Shown here: piece after piece, positions 7,722 through 15,830 of the stretch
Layout of the letters: every line of letters begins with the position of its first letter
Position numbering within the stretch: position 1 is the first letter of the stretch
DNA from: an uncultured Bacteroides sp.
GTDB taxonomy: Bacteria > Bacteroidota > Bacteroidia > Bacteroidales > Bacteroidaceae
Length of the DNA: 56,798 nucleotides
Reading direction: 5' to 3'
NCBI GenBank assembly: GCA_944321495.1
Contig: CALULP010000039.1
Span: forward strand, 1 to 56,798
Position numbers and translations under genes: made by a program
The notes under the pieces: model-generated
Told to the model about the DNA's origin: nothing
What the model saw: only the letters and a program-made list of their open reading frames with translations
Databases searched by the model: none

Positions 7722-10607
7722 ATGGATAGAATCATCGTTTTATTCGTATGCCTGCTGGGGCTTTTGCCTGCCTATGCGTGGCAGGAAGGAGGGGACAGGT
7801 TGTCCGGCGTGGAAACCATCGTGCAGTCCGGGCACTATATTACCGACTTCGATGTAAGCGTCGACGGCAAGTATGTGGTCACTTCCGACGGCGAGTCTGT
7901 CGCTTTGTGGGATTTGGAGAAGCAACGCATCGTGAAGCGTCTGGTTCTGGCCAACAAAGGCGTCCGCTTCCATCCGGCAAGCAACCGTTATGTACGGGTG
8001 CTCCCAGTCACGGATTATATTTCCTATGGTACGACGAAAAGCAGTTATGTGTACTATACCTACGACCTCTTTTCGGGGAAACGGTTGACCTTGAAAATAG
8101 AACCCGGAAGGTTGCGCAGGCGTTCTTTTACTCCCTACTACGCGTTGTCGATGGAGCAAGGCGTTATTACCCTCCGGTCGAAAAGCAGCGGGCAGGTGGT
8201 CGGCACGTTGGATGGCCACATGGGAACCACTTCGGCGCGCATCGCCCTGAATGCCAACGACAGCCTGCTGGTGCTGAGCGGGCTTACGCCCTACGTGTGG
8301 GACTTGAAGAATGCGGCTTACCTGCGCAAGATTCCTTACGTGGACTTCTTGAAACAGGACACCTCGCTTTATTTTTACAGCGACCGCGTCATCCCGCTTC
8401 CCAAGACGTTTACGAAGAATATCCAGAACAAACGCTTCCAATATGGCTACAAGAATTTCTACGATGCCTATTTCACCGCGGACAACCGCCTGATGCTGGG
8501 CGGATTCAATGCCAATATCACCTGTTGGGACGTACAAGGCAACCTGCTGGACCGGATACGGACGGACGGGGCGCCTGTCTTTGCCTTTGCCGACAACGGC
8601 ACGTGGCGGGTGGCTGCCACTTACGAGGGCTTGAACATGGGGCGCGTCGCGGACAAGCGGCTGAAAGACTGCAAGGCGTTCAACGAGCCCTCGGGGTATA
8701 AACTTCTCTATCAGGTGTCGCCCGTCTTCCGGGGCAAGTATTTCCTGACCGGGGGCGACGATTGCCACCTGCTGATGGGCGAGCTGGGCAATCCGGATTT
8801 CCGTAAGAAACTGATGAACACTCCTTCGCAACCCATGTGTTATGCCATCAACCGGACGGAAGACCACGCCTTGGTGTCCGGCGAGTTCGGCTATCTGGCG
8901 GAAGTGCCCATAGATAATCCGGCGGGAACCGTCCGTTACCGGACTTCGGAATTCCGGAATGCTCCTGTGTTCAGCTGCATTTACCTGGACAACGACATCT
9001 TGGCGGCAGGCTGCAACGACGGGCTGATCGGATTCTGGAAAAGGGGCAATCCGCTTCCGGTTGAAGTGGTGCCGGCGCATACCGGCAGGATAATGGACCT
9101 GAAACTGACCCACGACCGCAAATGGCTGCTCAGTGCCGATGACAACGGAAGCGTGCGCATTTGGGATGCCGCCACCCGTGCCCCGCTGATGAGCATGCAC
9201 CACATGGGCGACGGCGACGACTACATCTTCCTGACGCCGGACAATTACTACAAAGCCTCCAAGGGCGTTTTCGACAAGGTGCATTTTGTGGAAGGGTTCA
9301 ATGTGTACAGCTTTGAGCAGTTCGATTTGAAATACAACCGCCCGGACATTGTGCTCCAACGCCTGGGAGCGCCAGCCGAACTGGTGGAAGTGCACCACAA
9401 GGCGTGGCAGAAACGTCTGAAGCGCATGGGCTACACCGAGGAAATGCTGTCCGGCGAGCTGCATGCCCCGGTGGTGGAAGTGCTGAACCGGCAAGACCTG
9501 CCTGCGGTTACCGCCGACAGCCTGCTGACGGTCCGCCTGGAGGCAAGGGATGACAAGTACCGGTTGTCTCGCCTGCTGGTCAGCCTGAACGGTGTGCCCT
9601 TGTTGGGGATGAAAGGGCAGGATATTTCCGGCAAACAGGTGTCCCGTTACGCGTGGACGCAGGACATTGTCCTGGCTGTCGGCAACAACCGCATCGATGT
9701 GTCCTGCCTGAATGAGAAGGGCATCGAGTCCTACCGCAACCGGTTGCAGGTCTATTGCGAAAAGCCGGCGGGCAAGCCCGACCTTTACATCGCCTCCATC
9801 GGCGTGTCTTCCTACCGCGATGCGTCCTACAACCTGAAATATGCCGCGAAGGATGCTTCCGACTTCGTCCGGCTCATCAGCGGGAAAAGCCGGGACAGCT
9901 TCCGTGAAGTCCACCAACTGCTGCTGACCGACGACCAGGTGACAGCCGGGGCGGTGGAGCGTTTGAAAGCTTTCTTTTCGCAAGGGCGGCGCGATGATGT
10001 GGTGATGTTGTTCTATGCCGGGCACGGGGTGCTCGATGCGGAAATGGATTATTACCTGGGCACTTACGACATGGACTTTGACAACCCTTCGGAAAGCGGG
10101 TTGCCTTATGCCGGTTTTGAGTCGGTGCTGGACGGCATCCGGCCTCTCCGCAAGTTCTGTTTCATCGATGCCTGCCATTCGGGCGAGGTTGACAAGGACG
10201 ATTACTTGGCAGAATCCGTTGTCAGCGTTCCTGCCGGCGACCTGGTGTTCCGTGGCGCCGGCATCGGCAGCCGCAAGCTGAAGCCCAACGGCGTCCGCCG
10301 GGTCAATGCCCTGTTGCAGGACCTTTTCCTCGATGTGCGTTGGGGCATGGGGGCTTCCATCCTTTCCAGCGCCGGAGGCATGGAGGCTGCCCTTGAGGGA
10401 GGGGAGTGGCAAAACGGGCTGTTCACCTGGTGCATCAAAAAGGGGCTTTTGGACAATGCCGCCGATTTGAATGCCGACCGCCGGATTACCATGAACGAGC
10501 TGGCCGCCTATGTGCGCGCACAGGTCACGGCCTTGTCCGGTGGCAGGCAGACGCCCAATATCCGTCAGGATAACTTGTTGCAGGAGTTTGTCCTGCTGTC
10601 TTATTGA
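7722..10607 (+). CDS. Exported WD40-repeat protein with C-terminal caspase (peptidase C14) domain
   Basis: The 961-aa product begins with a signal peptide (MDRIIVLFVCLLGLLPAYAW), so it acts outside the cytoplasm. Residues about 35-500 form a WD40-like beta-propeller (for example KYVVTSDGESVALWDLEKQ and RKWLLSADDNGSVRIWDAAT). A linker domain of about 200 residues follows. The C-terminal domain is caspase-like: it opens with YIASIGVSSYRDASYNLKYA, then has catalytic His768 in LFYAGHGVLD and Cys818 in FCFIDACHSGEV. Both dyad residues are intact, so activity is plausible. ATG 7722 is chosen because the signal peptide follows at once. It is probably co-transcribed with the Sel1 gene 27 bases downstream. 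Substrate and trigger are unknown. Confidence 0.92.
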   Translation: MDRIIVLFVCLLGLLPAYAWQEGGDRLSGVETIVQSGHYITDFDVSVDGKYVVTSDGESVALWDLEKQRIVKRLVLANKGVRFHPASNRYVRVLPVTDYISYGTTKSSYVYYTYDLFSGKRLTLKIEPGRLRRRSFTPYYALSMEQGVITLRSKSSGQVVGTLDGHMGTTSARIALNANDSLLVLSGLTPYVWDLKNAAYLRKIPYVDFLKQDTSLYFYSDRVIPLPKTFTKNIQNKRFQYGYKNFYDAYFTADNRLMLGGFNANITCWDVQGNLLDRIRTDGAPVFAFADNGTWRVAATYEGLNMGRVADKRLKDCKAFNEPSGYKLLYQVSPVFRGKYFLTGGDDCHLLMGELGNPDFRKKLMNTPSQPMCYAINRTEDHALVSGEFGYLAEVPIDNPAGTVRYRTSEFRNAPVFSCIYLDNDILAAGCNDGLIGFWKRGNPLPVEVVPAHTGRIMDLKLTHDRKWLLSADDNGSVRIWDAATRAPLMSMHHMGDGDDYIFLTPDNYYKASKGVFDKVHFVEGFNVYSFEQFDLKYNRPDIVLQRLGAPAELVEVHHKAWQKRLKRMGYTEEMLSGELHAPVVEVLNRQDLPAVTADSLLTVRLEARDDKYRLSRLLVSLNGVPLLGMKGQDISGKQVSRYAWTQDIVLAVGNNRIDVSCLNEKGIESYRNRLQVYCEKPAGKPDLYIASIGVSSYRDASYNLKYAAKDASDFVRLISGKSRDSFREVHQLLLTDDQVTAGAVERLKAFFSQGRRDDVVMLFYAGHGVLDAEMDYYLGTYDMDFDNPSESGLPYAGFESVLDGIRPLRKFCFIDACHSGEVDKDDYLAESVVSVPAGDLVFRGAGIGSRKLKPNGVRRVNALLQDLFLDVRWGMGASILSSAGGMEAALEGGEWQNGLFTWCIKKGLLDNAADLNADRRITMNELAAYVRAQVTALSGGRQTPNIRQDNLLQEFVLLSY

Positions 10608-10634
10608 TGTTTATCGGTAACGTTTTGAAGGGTT

Positions 10635-12341
10635 ATGAAACGCATTTTACTCCTTTTGATTTGCTTGGCGGGCATAGTGGGATATGCCTCTTGCCAGACG
10701 CGGGAAGAACAGACCTTGGAATACTTGGAAACCTACTTGGATAACTTGGCAAAACGCCCGGAAAAAGCATCCGAGGCCATCCGTAAGGCGGCTTTCCTGG
10801 CAGAAAACGCTTACCGGCTGGACAGTGACTGGCGGGTCATAATCTGGTACCTGTATGTGGCGGACTTGGTTCAGAAAGAACCCCGGTCGGGCGATATCGG
10901 ACGTTATACGCAACGCATTCTGAGTTTTGGTACGGAGTGGGAGGACGAAGTGGAGTCTTACGGCATCACGCTGGTTACGGCCAATGCGGCCATCCTTCGG
11001 GCTGAATACGTCCAGAAAGCGTGGAGGCCCTTCTACCTGTATAAGGCGGATGTACTTTTGCAACACCTGGAGGACAGCAACGTGGCGGCTGAGGCAGAGG
11101 AAGACTATGCCCCCTTTTACGCTTTGGCCGGCCTGTCGGTCAGCGAGAAGGAGCGGGAAGCCATGGCCGCTTATGTCCGCGCGCAGCTTCGGGAGGTTAC
11201 TCCGCAGGAGTGGTATGCCGTGGCCGATGTTTTGTATGCCGAGATTGGGAAAGAACACGACTTCGACGGTTACCGGCAGGTGGCGGTGGCCGCCATCCGG
11301 AAAGCAGAAGAAAGCGGCCATGTGGACGCGTGGGCACTGTATGCCCGCATGTTGGAGGACGGCGAATTGTTCAAGCAAGACCTCAAGCAGGCTTTTGCCT
11401 TGTACAGGAAGGCAGCCCTTTCGGGAAATGCCTGGGCAAAGGTGGGGTATTGCCGGCTGGCGGTGGAAGAAAGGACGAAACAACCCGATTATGAGGAACT
11501 GTTTGCCCTGTTGTCCTCCATCCGCGAGGAGGCCGATTTTTTCCGGATAGGGGGCGCATACCAGTTGGCACGTCTCTATGAGAACGGGTGGGGATGCCCG
11601 CCCGACCGGGAAGAAGCCATGACATTGTACACGGGAAGCTGCAGAACCGCCGAGCGGGCGGATGACCGGAAGCAGGCTTACGCCGCCATTACCCGGCTTG
11701 AAAAGGCGTGGGCAAACCAACTGATAGCGGACGGGATAACGGTTTCGGATGTCAGTCTTCTTCCGGCACATGAATTGTGCGTGCTGGCTTTGCGCTACGA
11801 AGGCATCGGGGAAAAAATGGAGGCTGACCGTTATTACCGGCTGGCTGCCGGCAAAGGCGACCCTTACAGCGCTTGCCGTCTGGGCGTGGAGTATTTGTCA
11901 GGGAAAAATGTTACGGAGGAAATGCGCGCCGTGGCAGCCCGCATGTTTGAGGCGGGAGTCCAAGGGAATTATGCCCCCTGCCTGTACAACTATGCGGTCA
12001 TGTTGGTGTATGGATGGGGCGTGGCGCCCGACCATGACAAGGCAAAAGCATATTACCGGAAATACATTGATTGGATTCAGGCGGAAGGGGCAGAGGAGTA
12101 CCGCATCAATGAGTATGTCAGCACGATAGGCGGCAGTTTTTACGGGGAAAAAGACACGAAACAAGGCGTTCCCTTGCGCAAGGTGCTCGGGAATTTCGAT
12201 GATCCACAGTATCTGTACCGTTGGGCAACCTCCCGCGAGCGGGACACCCCGCGGGATAAAGTACTGTATTTTTACCGTCGGGCTGCTGAAAAGGGGCATA
12301 AGAAAGCGGCCGACCGCCTGCGTGTTCTGACAAACAATTGA
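10635..12341 (+). CDS. Exported Sel1/TPR-repeat protein
   Basis: The 568-aa product has a signal peptide (MKRILLLLICLAGIVGYASC). The YASC cysteine is only a poor lipobox match, so lipid anchoring is uncertain. The rest is alpha-helical solenoid with several Sel1-type repeats, for example DAWALYARMLEDGELFKQDL, YQLARLYENGWGCPPDREEA and YNYAVMLVYGWGVAPDHDKA. Such solenoids are protein-interaction scaffolds. It follows the caspase gene closely on the same strand, which suggests that it binds or regulates the caspase protein in the periplasm. That link is inference from position only. Confidence 0.85.
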   Translation: MKRILLLLICLAGIVGYASCQTREEQTLEYLETYLDNLAKRPEKASEAIRKAAFLAENAYRLDSDWRVIIWYLYVADLVQKEPRSGDIGRYTQRILSFGTEWEDEVESYGITLVTANAAILRAEYVQKAWRPFYLYKADVLLQHLEDSNVAAEAEEDYAPFYALAGLSVSEKEREAMAAYVRAQLREVTPQEWYAVADVLYAEIGKEHDFDGYRQVAVAAIRKAEESGHVDAWALYARMLEDGELFKQDLKQAFALYRKAALSGNAWAKVGYCRLAVEERTKQPDYEELFALLSSIREEADFFRIGGAYQLARLYENGWGCPPDREEAMTLYTGSCRTAERADDRKQAYAAITRLEKAWANQLIADGITVSDVSLLPAHELCVLALRYEGIGEKMEADRYYRLAAGKGDPYSACRLGVEYLSGKNVTEEMRAVAARMFEAGVQGNYAPCLYNYAVMLVYGWGVAPDHDKAKAYYRKYIDWIQAEGAEEYRINEYVSTIGGSFYGEKDTKQGVPLRKVLGNFDDPQYLYRWATSRERDTPRDKVLYFYRRAAEKGHKKAADRLRVLTNN

Positions 12342-12397
12342 TTCCGTAGGTAAACCGTCGCCCACGCCCTCTTTTTTTGTCGTTTTTTCCGTTATAA

Positions 12398-12429
12398 TTT
12401 GTTTATTCTGATTTTCGCGCTTACCTTTG
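12398..12429 (+). promoter_or_regulatory. Capsule operon promoter
   Basis: TTTG at 12398-12401, a 20-base spacer, then TACCTTTG at 12422-12429: a near-ideal Bacteroidetes promoter. It gives a leader of about 185 bases before upxY, a usual arrangement for UpxY-controlled operons. I see no long inverted repeat around it, so this promoter does not look invertible. Confidence 0.7.
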
Positions 12430-12463
12430 CGCTGTTATAGCAATCTATATCTATTTCTCTCGT

Positions 12464-12475
12464 GAGCTTCGGCTC
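12464..12475 (+). promoter_or_regulatory. UUCG-tetraloop hairpin in the upxY leader
   Basis: GAGC-TTCG-GCTC forms a short, very stable tetraloop hairpin about 30 bases into the predicted leader transcript. A GTTATA at 12434 and TATAAC at 12490 could close a larger structure around it. It may be a pausing or recruitment signal for the NusG-like UpxY protein; this role is inferred from the known dependence of UpxY proteins on their own 5' leaders. Confidence 0.4.
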
Positions 12476-12618
12476 TTGTACGGTGGCGGTATAACGGTGG
12501 CTATATCCTTGCGGCAAAGTGATTTTTTCCGGCATCCGGCAACTGTGCAGGTGCGGGAAAAGGGGAATCTTTGCTTAGGATAGTACATCGGCATCCTCCT
12601 CCGTCCAGTTATCGGTTT

Positions 12619-13200
12619 ATGGAAAACCCGGAAAACTCTCCCGCTTTTTCAACCCTTACCTCTGCCGGCGTGGAATCTCCTTCCCCGTGGTATGCTATAC
12701 GTACCTTTAACTGCCAGGAACTGAAAGTAAGTGAGTTCCTGTCGGAGAAAGGCAAGGAGCATTTTATCCCCATGACGTATGTGGAACGCCATACCCGCCA
12801 GGGAAAGGCGAAGCGGGTGCTGGCTCCGGTGGTCCATAACATGGTGTTTGTACGCAAAGATGACAGCGAACGCCACATGTCCCGCCTGTTCAGCGAATGC
12901 ACCGTCCCGTTATATATTTTGCGGAAAGAAGGCACACCGGACTATTATGAAATACCTGATGCGCAGATGGTTGAATTCCGCGCCCTTTGCGACCCGGATT
13001 TCGACGGCACCCTGTTCATGCCCGGCGATGAGGCCGAAGCCAAGCCCGGCAAGGAAGTCCGTATCATTCACGGTCCTTTTTCCGGCATGACCGGTAAGCT
13101 CTGCCGGGTGAAAAACAGTTATTATTTTGTCAAAGTGCTGGCCGGCGTGGGCGTCATGATGCGCATTTCCCGCTGGTATTGCCAAGTGTTGAACGGTTGA
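12619..13200 (+). CDS. upxY: UpxY-family transcription antiterminator
   Basis: NusG-specialised paralogue that keeps RNA polymerase from terminating early in the capsule operon it heads. The 193-aa protein has the NGN domain at residues about 30-130 (SPWYAIRTFNCQELKVSEFL, then VLAPVVHNMVFVRKD). A C-terminal KOW-like part carries RIIHGPFSGMTGKLCRVKNS. ATG 12619 is chosen over an upstream in-frame TTG. UpxY normally sits as the first gene of a Bacteroides capsule locus and is often followed by upxZ. Here no upxZ is seen and the initiating sugar transferase comes next. Confidence 0.93.
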   Translation: MENPENSPAFSTLTSAGVESPSPWYAIRTFNCQELKVSEFLSEKGKEHFIPMTYVERHTRQGKAKRVLAPVVHNMVFVRKDDSERHMSRLFSECTVPLYILRKEGTPDYYEIPDAQMVEFRALCDPDFDGTLFMPGDEAEAKPGKEVRIIHGPFSGMTGKLCRVKNSYYFVKVLAGVGVMMRISRWYCQVLNG

Positions 13201-13294
13201 ATTCTTTACTGGTGGATGCCGCAAGTGTCACCTTTGCCTGTTGACAAATTGTTCTTGGCTCCTTTGCAAACAGACAAACTTGTCTATTCTTTTT

Positions 13295-14464
13295 ATGTCT
13301 TCACATCCTTTTTTGTTGTTGGCCATCCCTTTTGTGGTGGCTTTCGTGTCCGTGTGCTGGATTCACCCTTGGCTGGTGCGCATGGCTTTGCTGAAGAACC
13401 TGGTCGACAATCCGGACAGCCGCAAACTGCAGCGTAACCCCGTACCCGTGCTGGGCGGCATCGCTGTGTTCTTCGGCGTGTTCTTGGGATTGGGCGTGCT
13501 GAGCCCGTGGTTCGACTGTACCCGCCTGTTCCTGTCCTTCACGCTGATGACACTGATGCTTTACGTCGGTACGCTGGACGACATCATGGGGCTTTCGCCC
13601 CGTTTCCGCTTTCTGGTAGAAATTCTGGGCGTCCTTTTGCTGGTGTTCATCGGTCACCACAGCATCAGCGATTTCCACGGTCTGTGGGGGCTTTACGATA
13701 TTCCGCTGTGGGTGAGTGCGCCGCTTACGGTGTTTGCCGCGGTGGGCATCATCAACGCCATCAACCTGATAGACGGGGTCAACGGCCTTTCGTCGGGTTA
13801 CTGTGTGATGTCCTGCTTCATCTTCGGCTGCTATTTTTACCATACGGGCGACCTGACGATGACAGTCTTTGCGGCGGTCTGTGCCGGCGCTTTGATACCC
13901 TTCTTCCTGCACAATGTCTTTGGCAATACTTCCCGCATGTTCATCGGTGACGGCGGCACGTTGCTGATGGGCATGGTGATGAGCATTTTTGTGACACACG
14001 TGCTGGACGGAAGTTCTTACAGCCCGGTCCATGTGGCACGCGGCATGGGGCTGATACCGTTTACCCTGTCGGTGCTCTCCATCCCGGTGTTCGACACGCT
14101 CCGCGTGATGTCCTGCCGCATCGCCAAGGGCCGTTCACCGTTCATGCCGGACAAAACCCATCTCCACCACCTGTTTATAGAAGTCGGATTCTCCCATGCG
14201 GGCACCACGTTCTGCATCCTTACGCTCAATTCGCTGGTTGTCCTGGCTTGGTGTGGGATGTATGCGGCAGGCGTTTCCGTGGACATGCAGTTGTATGCAG
14301 TCATCCTGTTGGGAGTCGCTTTCACGTTCGGGCTATATTCCGGAGTGAAGTCCTTGCCCCGCAAAGGAAGCGTCTACCGTTTCTTGCGCCGTTGCGCGGT
14401 GCTTTCGCACATTGAGCGCAAAGGCATTTACCTGTGGATGCAGCGGATGGTGGATAAGAACTGA
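13295..14464 (+). CDS. Polyprenyl-phosphate N-acetylhexosamine-1-phosphate transferase (WecA/TagO/MraY superfamily)
   Basis: Integral membrane enzyme that starts the capsule repeat unit by moving a sugar-1-phosphate from a UDP-sugar to undecaprenyl phosphate. The 389-aa protein has about ten membrane segments. Family motifs are DNPDSRKLQRNPVPVLGG, the LDDIMGLSPRFRF aspartates, INAINLIDGVNGLSSG, MFIGDGGTLLMG, and the histidine-rich DKTHLHHLFIE. ATG 13295 (MSSHPFLL) lies directly before the first membrane helix; upstream in-frame codons look non-coding. The sugar specificity cannot be read. Its place right after upxY, rather than at the operon end, is less common in Bacteroides capsule loci. 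Confidence 0.9.
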   Translation: MSSHPFLLLAIPFVVAFVSVCWIHPWLVRMALLKNLVDNPDSRKLQRNPVPVLGGIAVFFGVFLGLGVLSPWFDCTRLFLSFTLMTLMLYVGTLDDIMGLSPRFRFLVEILGVLLLVFIGHHSISDFHGLWGLYDIPLWVSAPLTVFAAVGIINAINLIDGVNGLSSGYCVMSCFIFGCYFYHTGDLTMTVFAAVCAGALIPFFLHNVFGNTSRMFIGDGGTLLMGMVMSIFVTHVLDGSSYSPVHVARGMGLIPFTLSVLSIPVFDTLRVMSCRIAKGRSPFMPDKTHLHHLFIEVGFSHAGTTFCILTLNSLVVLAWCGMYAAGVSVDMQLYAVILLGVAFTFGLYSGVKSLPRKGSVYRFLRRCAVLSHIERKGIYLWMQRMVDKN

Positions 14465-14605
14465 GCGAATTTTCATTGCTTTCTAAGTTGAATCCCGGGC
14501 GTAATCAAGTTGATCGCGATGCCTTTTTAAGTTGATTGCAGGGAAAATCAAGTAGGAAAAACTGTTGCCTTAGGGCTGGTTATGTTGTTTCATACCGTAA
14601 ACTTG

Positions 14606-14870
14606 CAAACTTGCAGAACTTGCAGCCCCCTCCTACGCACACACGCGCGTATACGCGTACGTGCGTGTGAAGAAAGCCTCCACAGAGGCTAAATGTTGTT
14701 TATGTGTACAAGTGATTCGGGTGATTGTTCATCAGAATGGGTAAAATAGGTTTCTTTGCGGATATATTCCGTAAAATTGAAGTTATTGGATGCCTCATTT
14801 TCACCTGCGCATATTATATGTACACGTGCGTGCGTGTGCGTAGGAAGGGGCTGCAAGTTCTGCAAGTTTG
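14606..14870. repeat. 40-bp inverted repeats flanking a 185-bp segment
   Basis: The arms are 14606-14645 and 14831-14870, matching at about 37 of 40 positions when one is reverse-complemented. A further six matching bases (AAACTT) lie outside each arm. The left arm contains CAAACTTGCAGAACTTGCAG. The inner ends are purine-pyrimidine alternating (CGCACACACGCGCG and CGTGCGTGCGTGTGCG). The enclosed segment holds a small hairpin (AGCCTC-CACA-GAGGCT, 14675-14690) and no gene. The long gap from 14465 to 14992 holds only this element and the promoter of the toxin-antitoxin pair. It could be an invertible segment or a remnant of a mobile repeat. Confidence 0.8.
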
Positions 14871-14932
14871 AAAGTTTTGCCCTTTGGAAAAATAACATTG
14901 CTGGTTTTTGCGGGTTATTCCTCCCTGTAAAA

Positions 14933-14963
14933 TTTGGAATCTCCGCAGATTTGAGTAACTTTG
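14933..14963 (+). promoter_or_regulatory. Promoter of the PIN toxin-antitoxin pair
   Basis: TTTG at 14933, a 19-base spacer and TAACTTTG at 14956-14963 match the Bacteroidetes consensus fully. A strong AGGAGG ribosome binding site follows before the antitoxin ATG. The pair can therefore be expressed independently of the capsule promoter. Confidence 0.7.
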
Positions 14964-14992
14964 TAAAAAGAAAGCAGAAAGGAGGAAAGAGT

Positions 14993-15226
14993 ATGATGAC
15001 ATATCTGACCGTAAAAGTAGATAGTGGCTTACTGGAAACGATTAGCCAGTATGCACAGAGCAAAGGAAAAACTGTTGCGGATTTGATAGAAGCACAGTTG
15101 AGAAAGCTGGTTGACATGCAGGAAAGCAAGGCGTCGGACAAACCTGTTTCCTCCCGCTTGCGTGGTGTTGTGAAACTGCCCAAGGATTTTGATTATAAAA
15201 AGGCATTGGAAAATCGCAATGTATGA
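14993..15226 (+). CDS. Antitoxin, DUF6364-like ribbon-helix-helix family
   Basis: A 77-aa protein, MMTYLTVKVDSGLLETISQY at the start, which fits an RHH fold (beta strand, then two helices with SKGKTVADLIEAQLRKLV). A C-terminal tail, SRLRGVVKLPKDFDYKKALE, would bind the toxin. Such proteins bind DNA as dimers and repress their own operon. Its stop overlaps the ATG of the PIN gene (ATGA), the classic antitoxin-toxin arrangement. The ATG at 14993 is set by the strong ribosome binding site. The exact family number is a recollection and the least certain part. Confidence 0.8.
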   Translation: MMTYLTVKVDSGLLETISQYAQSKGKTVADLIEAQLRKLVDMQESKASDKPVSSRLRGVVKLPKDFDYKKALENRNV

Positions 15227-15624
15227 AACATTTCTTTGTAGATACCAATGTCATTTTGGATATGCTTGCAGACCGCGAAGGGTATGCCGATGCGGCATCG
15301 GCTGTGTTTGATGCTGCCGGACGAGGTGAAATAAAGCTGTCTGTCTGTGCATTGTCTTATTCCAATATCTTTTATATTCTTCGCAAATGCATAGGGAGCA
15401 ATCAGGCTGTGGCAAGTTTGAGAGAACTTTCTCGTTTTGTTTCCATACTTTCGGTGGATGATGCTGTCATACGGAATTCTTTGTATTCGGATTTTACCGA
15501 TTATGAAGATGCTATACAATATTATTCTGCCTGTCAGGACAGTACGATTGACGGTATCATTACGCGCAACGGCAAAGACTTTTCTCCTTCGGAAATACCT
15601 GTATTCGCTCCTTGGGAAGTTTGA
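15223..15624 (+). CDS. PIN-domain toxin (VapC-like RNase)
   Basis: A 133-aa single-domain PIN nuclease. It has the first acidic cluster FVDTNVILDMLADRE (Asp7, Asp13), the helix segment CALSYSNIFYILRK, a DFTDYEDAIQYYSA acidic motif, and the late IDGIITRNGKDF motif. PIN toxins cut tRNA or rRNA when free of antitoxin. The gene is translationally coupled to the antitoxin upstream. Both lie inside the capsule operon between the initiating transferase and legB, where they could help to keep the locus in the genome. Confidence 0.9.
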   Translation: MKHFFVDTNVILDMLADREGYADAASAVFDAAGRGEIKLSVCALSYSNIFYILRKCIGSNQAVASLRELSRFVSILSVDDAVIRNSLYSDFTDYEDAIQYYSACQDSTIDGIITRNGKDFSPSEIPVFAPWEV

Positions 15625-15830
15625 GCTTGTTTAAATTTTATTCTTTAATATTTTTATGCAACCTTTTATGGGTTGTTTCTTTCCGGTAAGTGTTTAAAAA
15701 TAGTGTTTTGTCCTAAAGTGTTGTTTTATTTTGGGGCACAACAGTAAGCATACAATCCTCTGATGGGGTACGTCAAATTTGGACGTTTGCTATCATCTTG
15801 GCATCGTGTAACTTCACCATAAATATATAA
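15625..15830 (+). terminator. Gap before legB with a weak terminator-like hairpin
   Basis: About 200 AT-rich bases without a gene. CAACC (15659-15663) and GGTTG (15671-15675) form a short stem followed by TTTCTTT, possibly a partial terminator for the toxin gene. TTTG at 15786 and TAACTTCA at 15809 lie at the right spacing for a promoter, but the -7 box has two mismatches and sits only 14 bases from the legB start. Confidence 0.3.

Noticed and set aside
7740..10412. Long minus-strand open frame of 890 codons antisense to the caspase gene
   Set aside because: It lies wholly opposite a gene with clear WD40 and caspase domains and a signal peptide. Its own translation has no recognisable motif and is typical of antisense frames in G+C-rich coding DNA.
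12398..12429. Invertible promoter for the capsule operon
   Set aside because: The promoter has no pair of long inverted repeats around it; only short six-base complementary pieces are seen in the leader.
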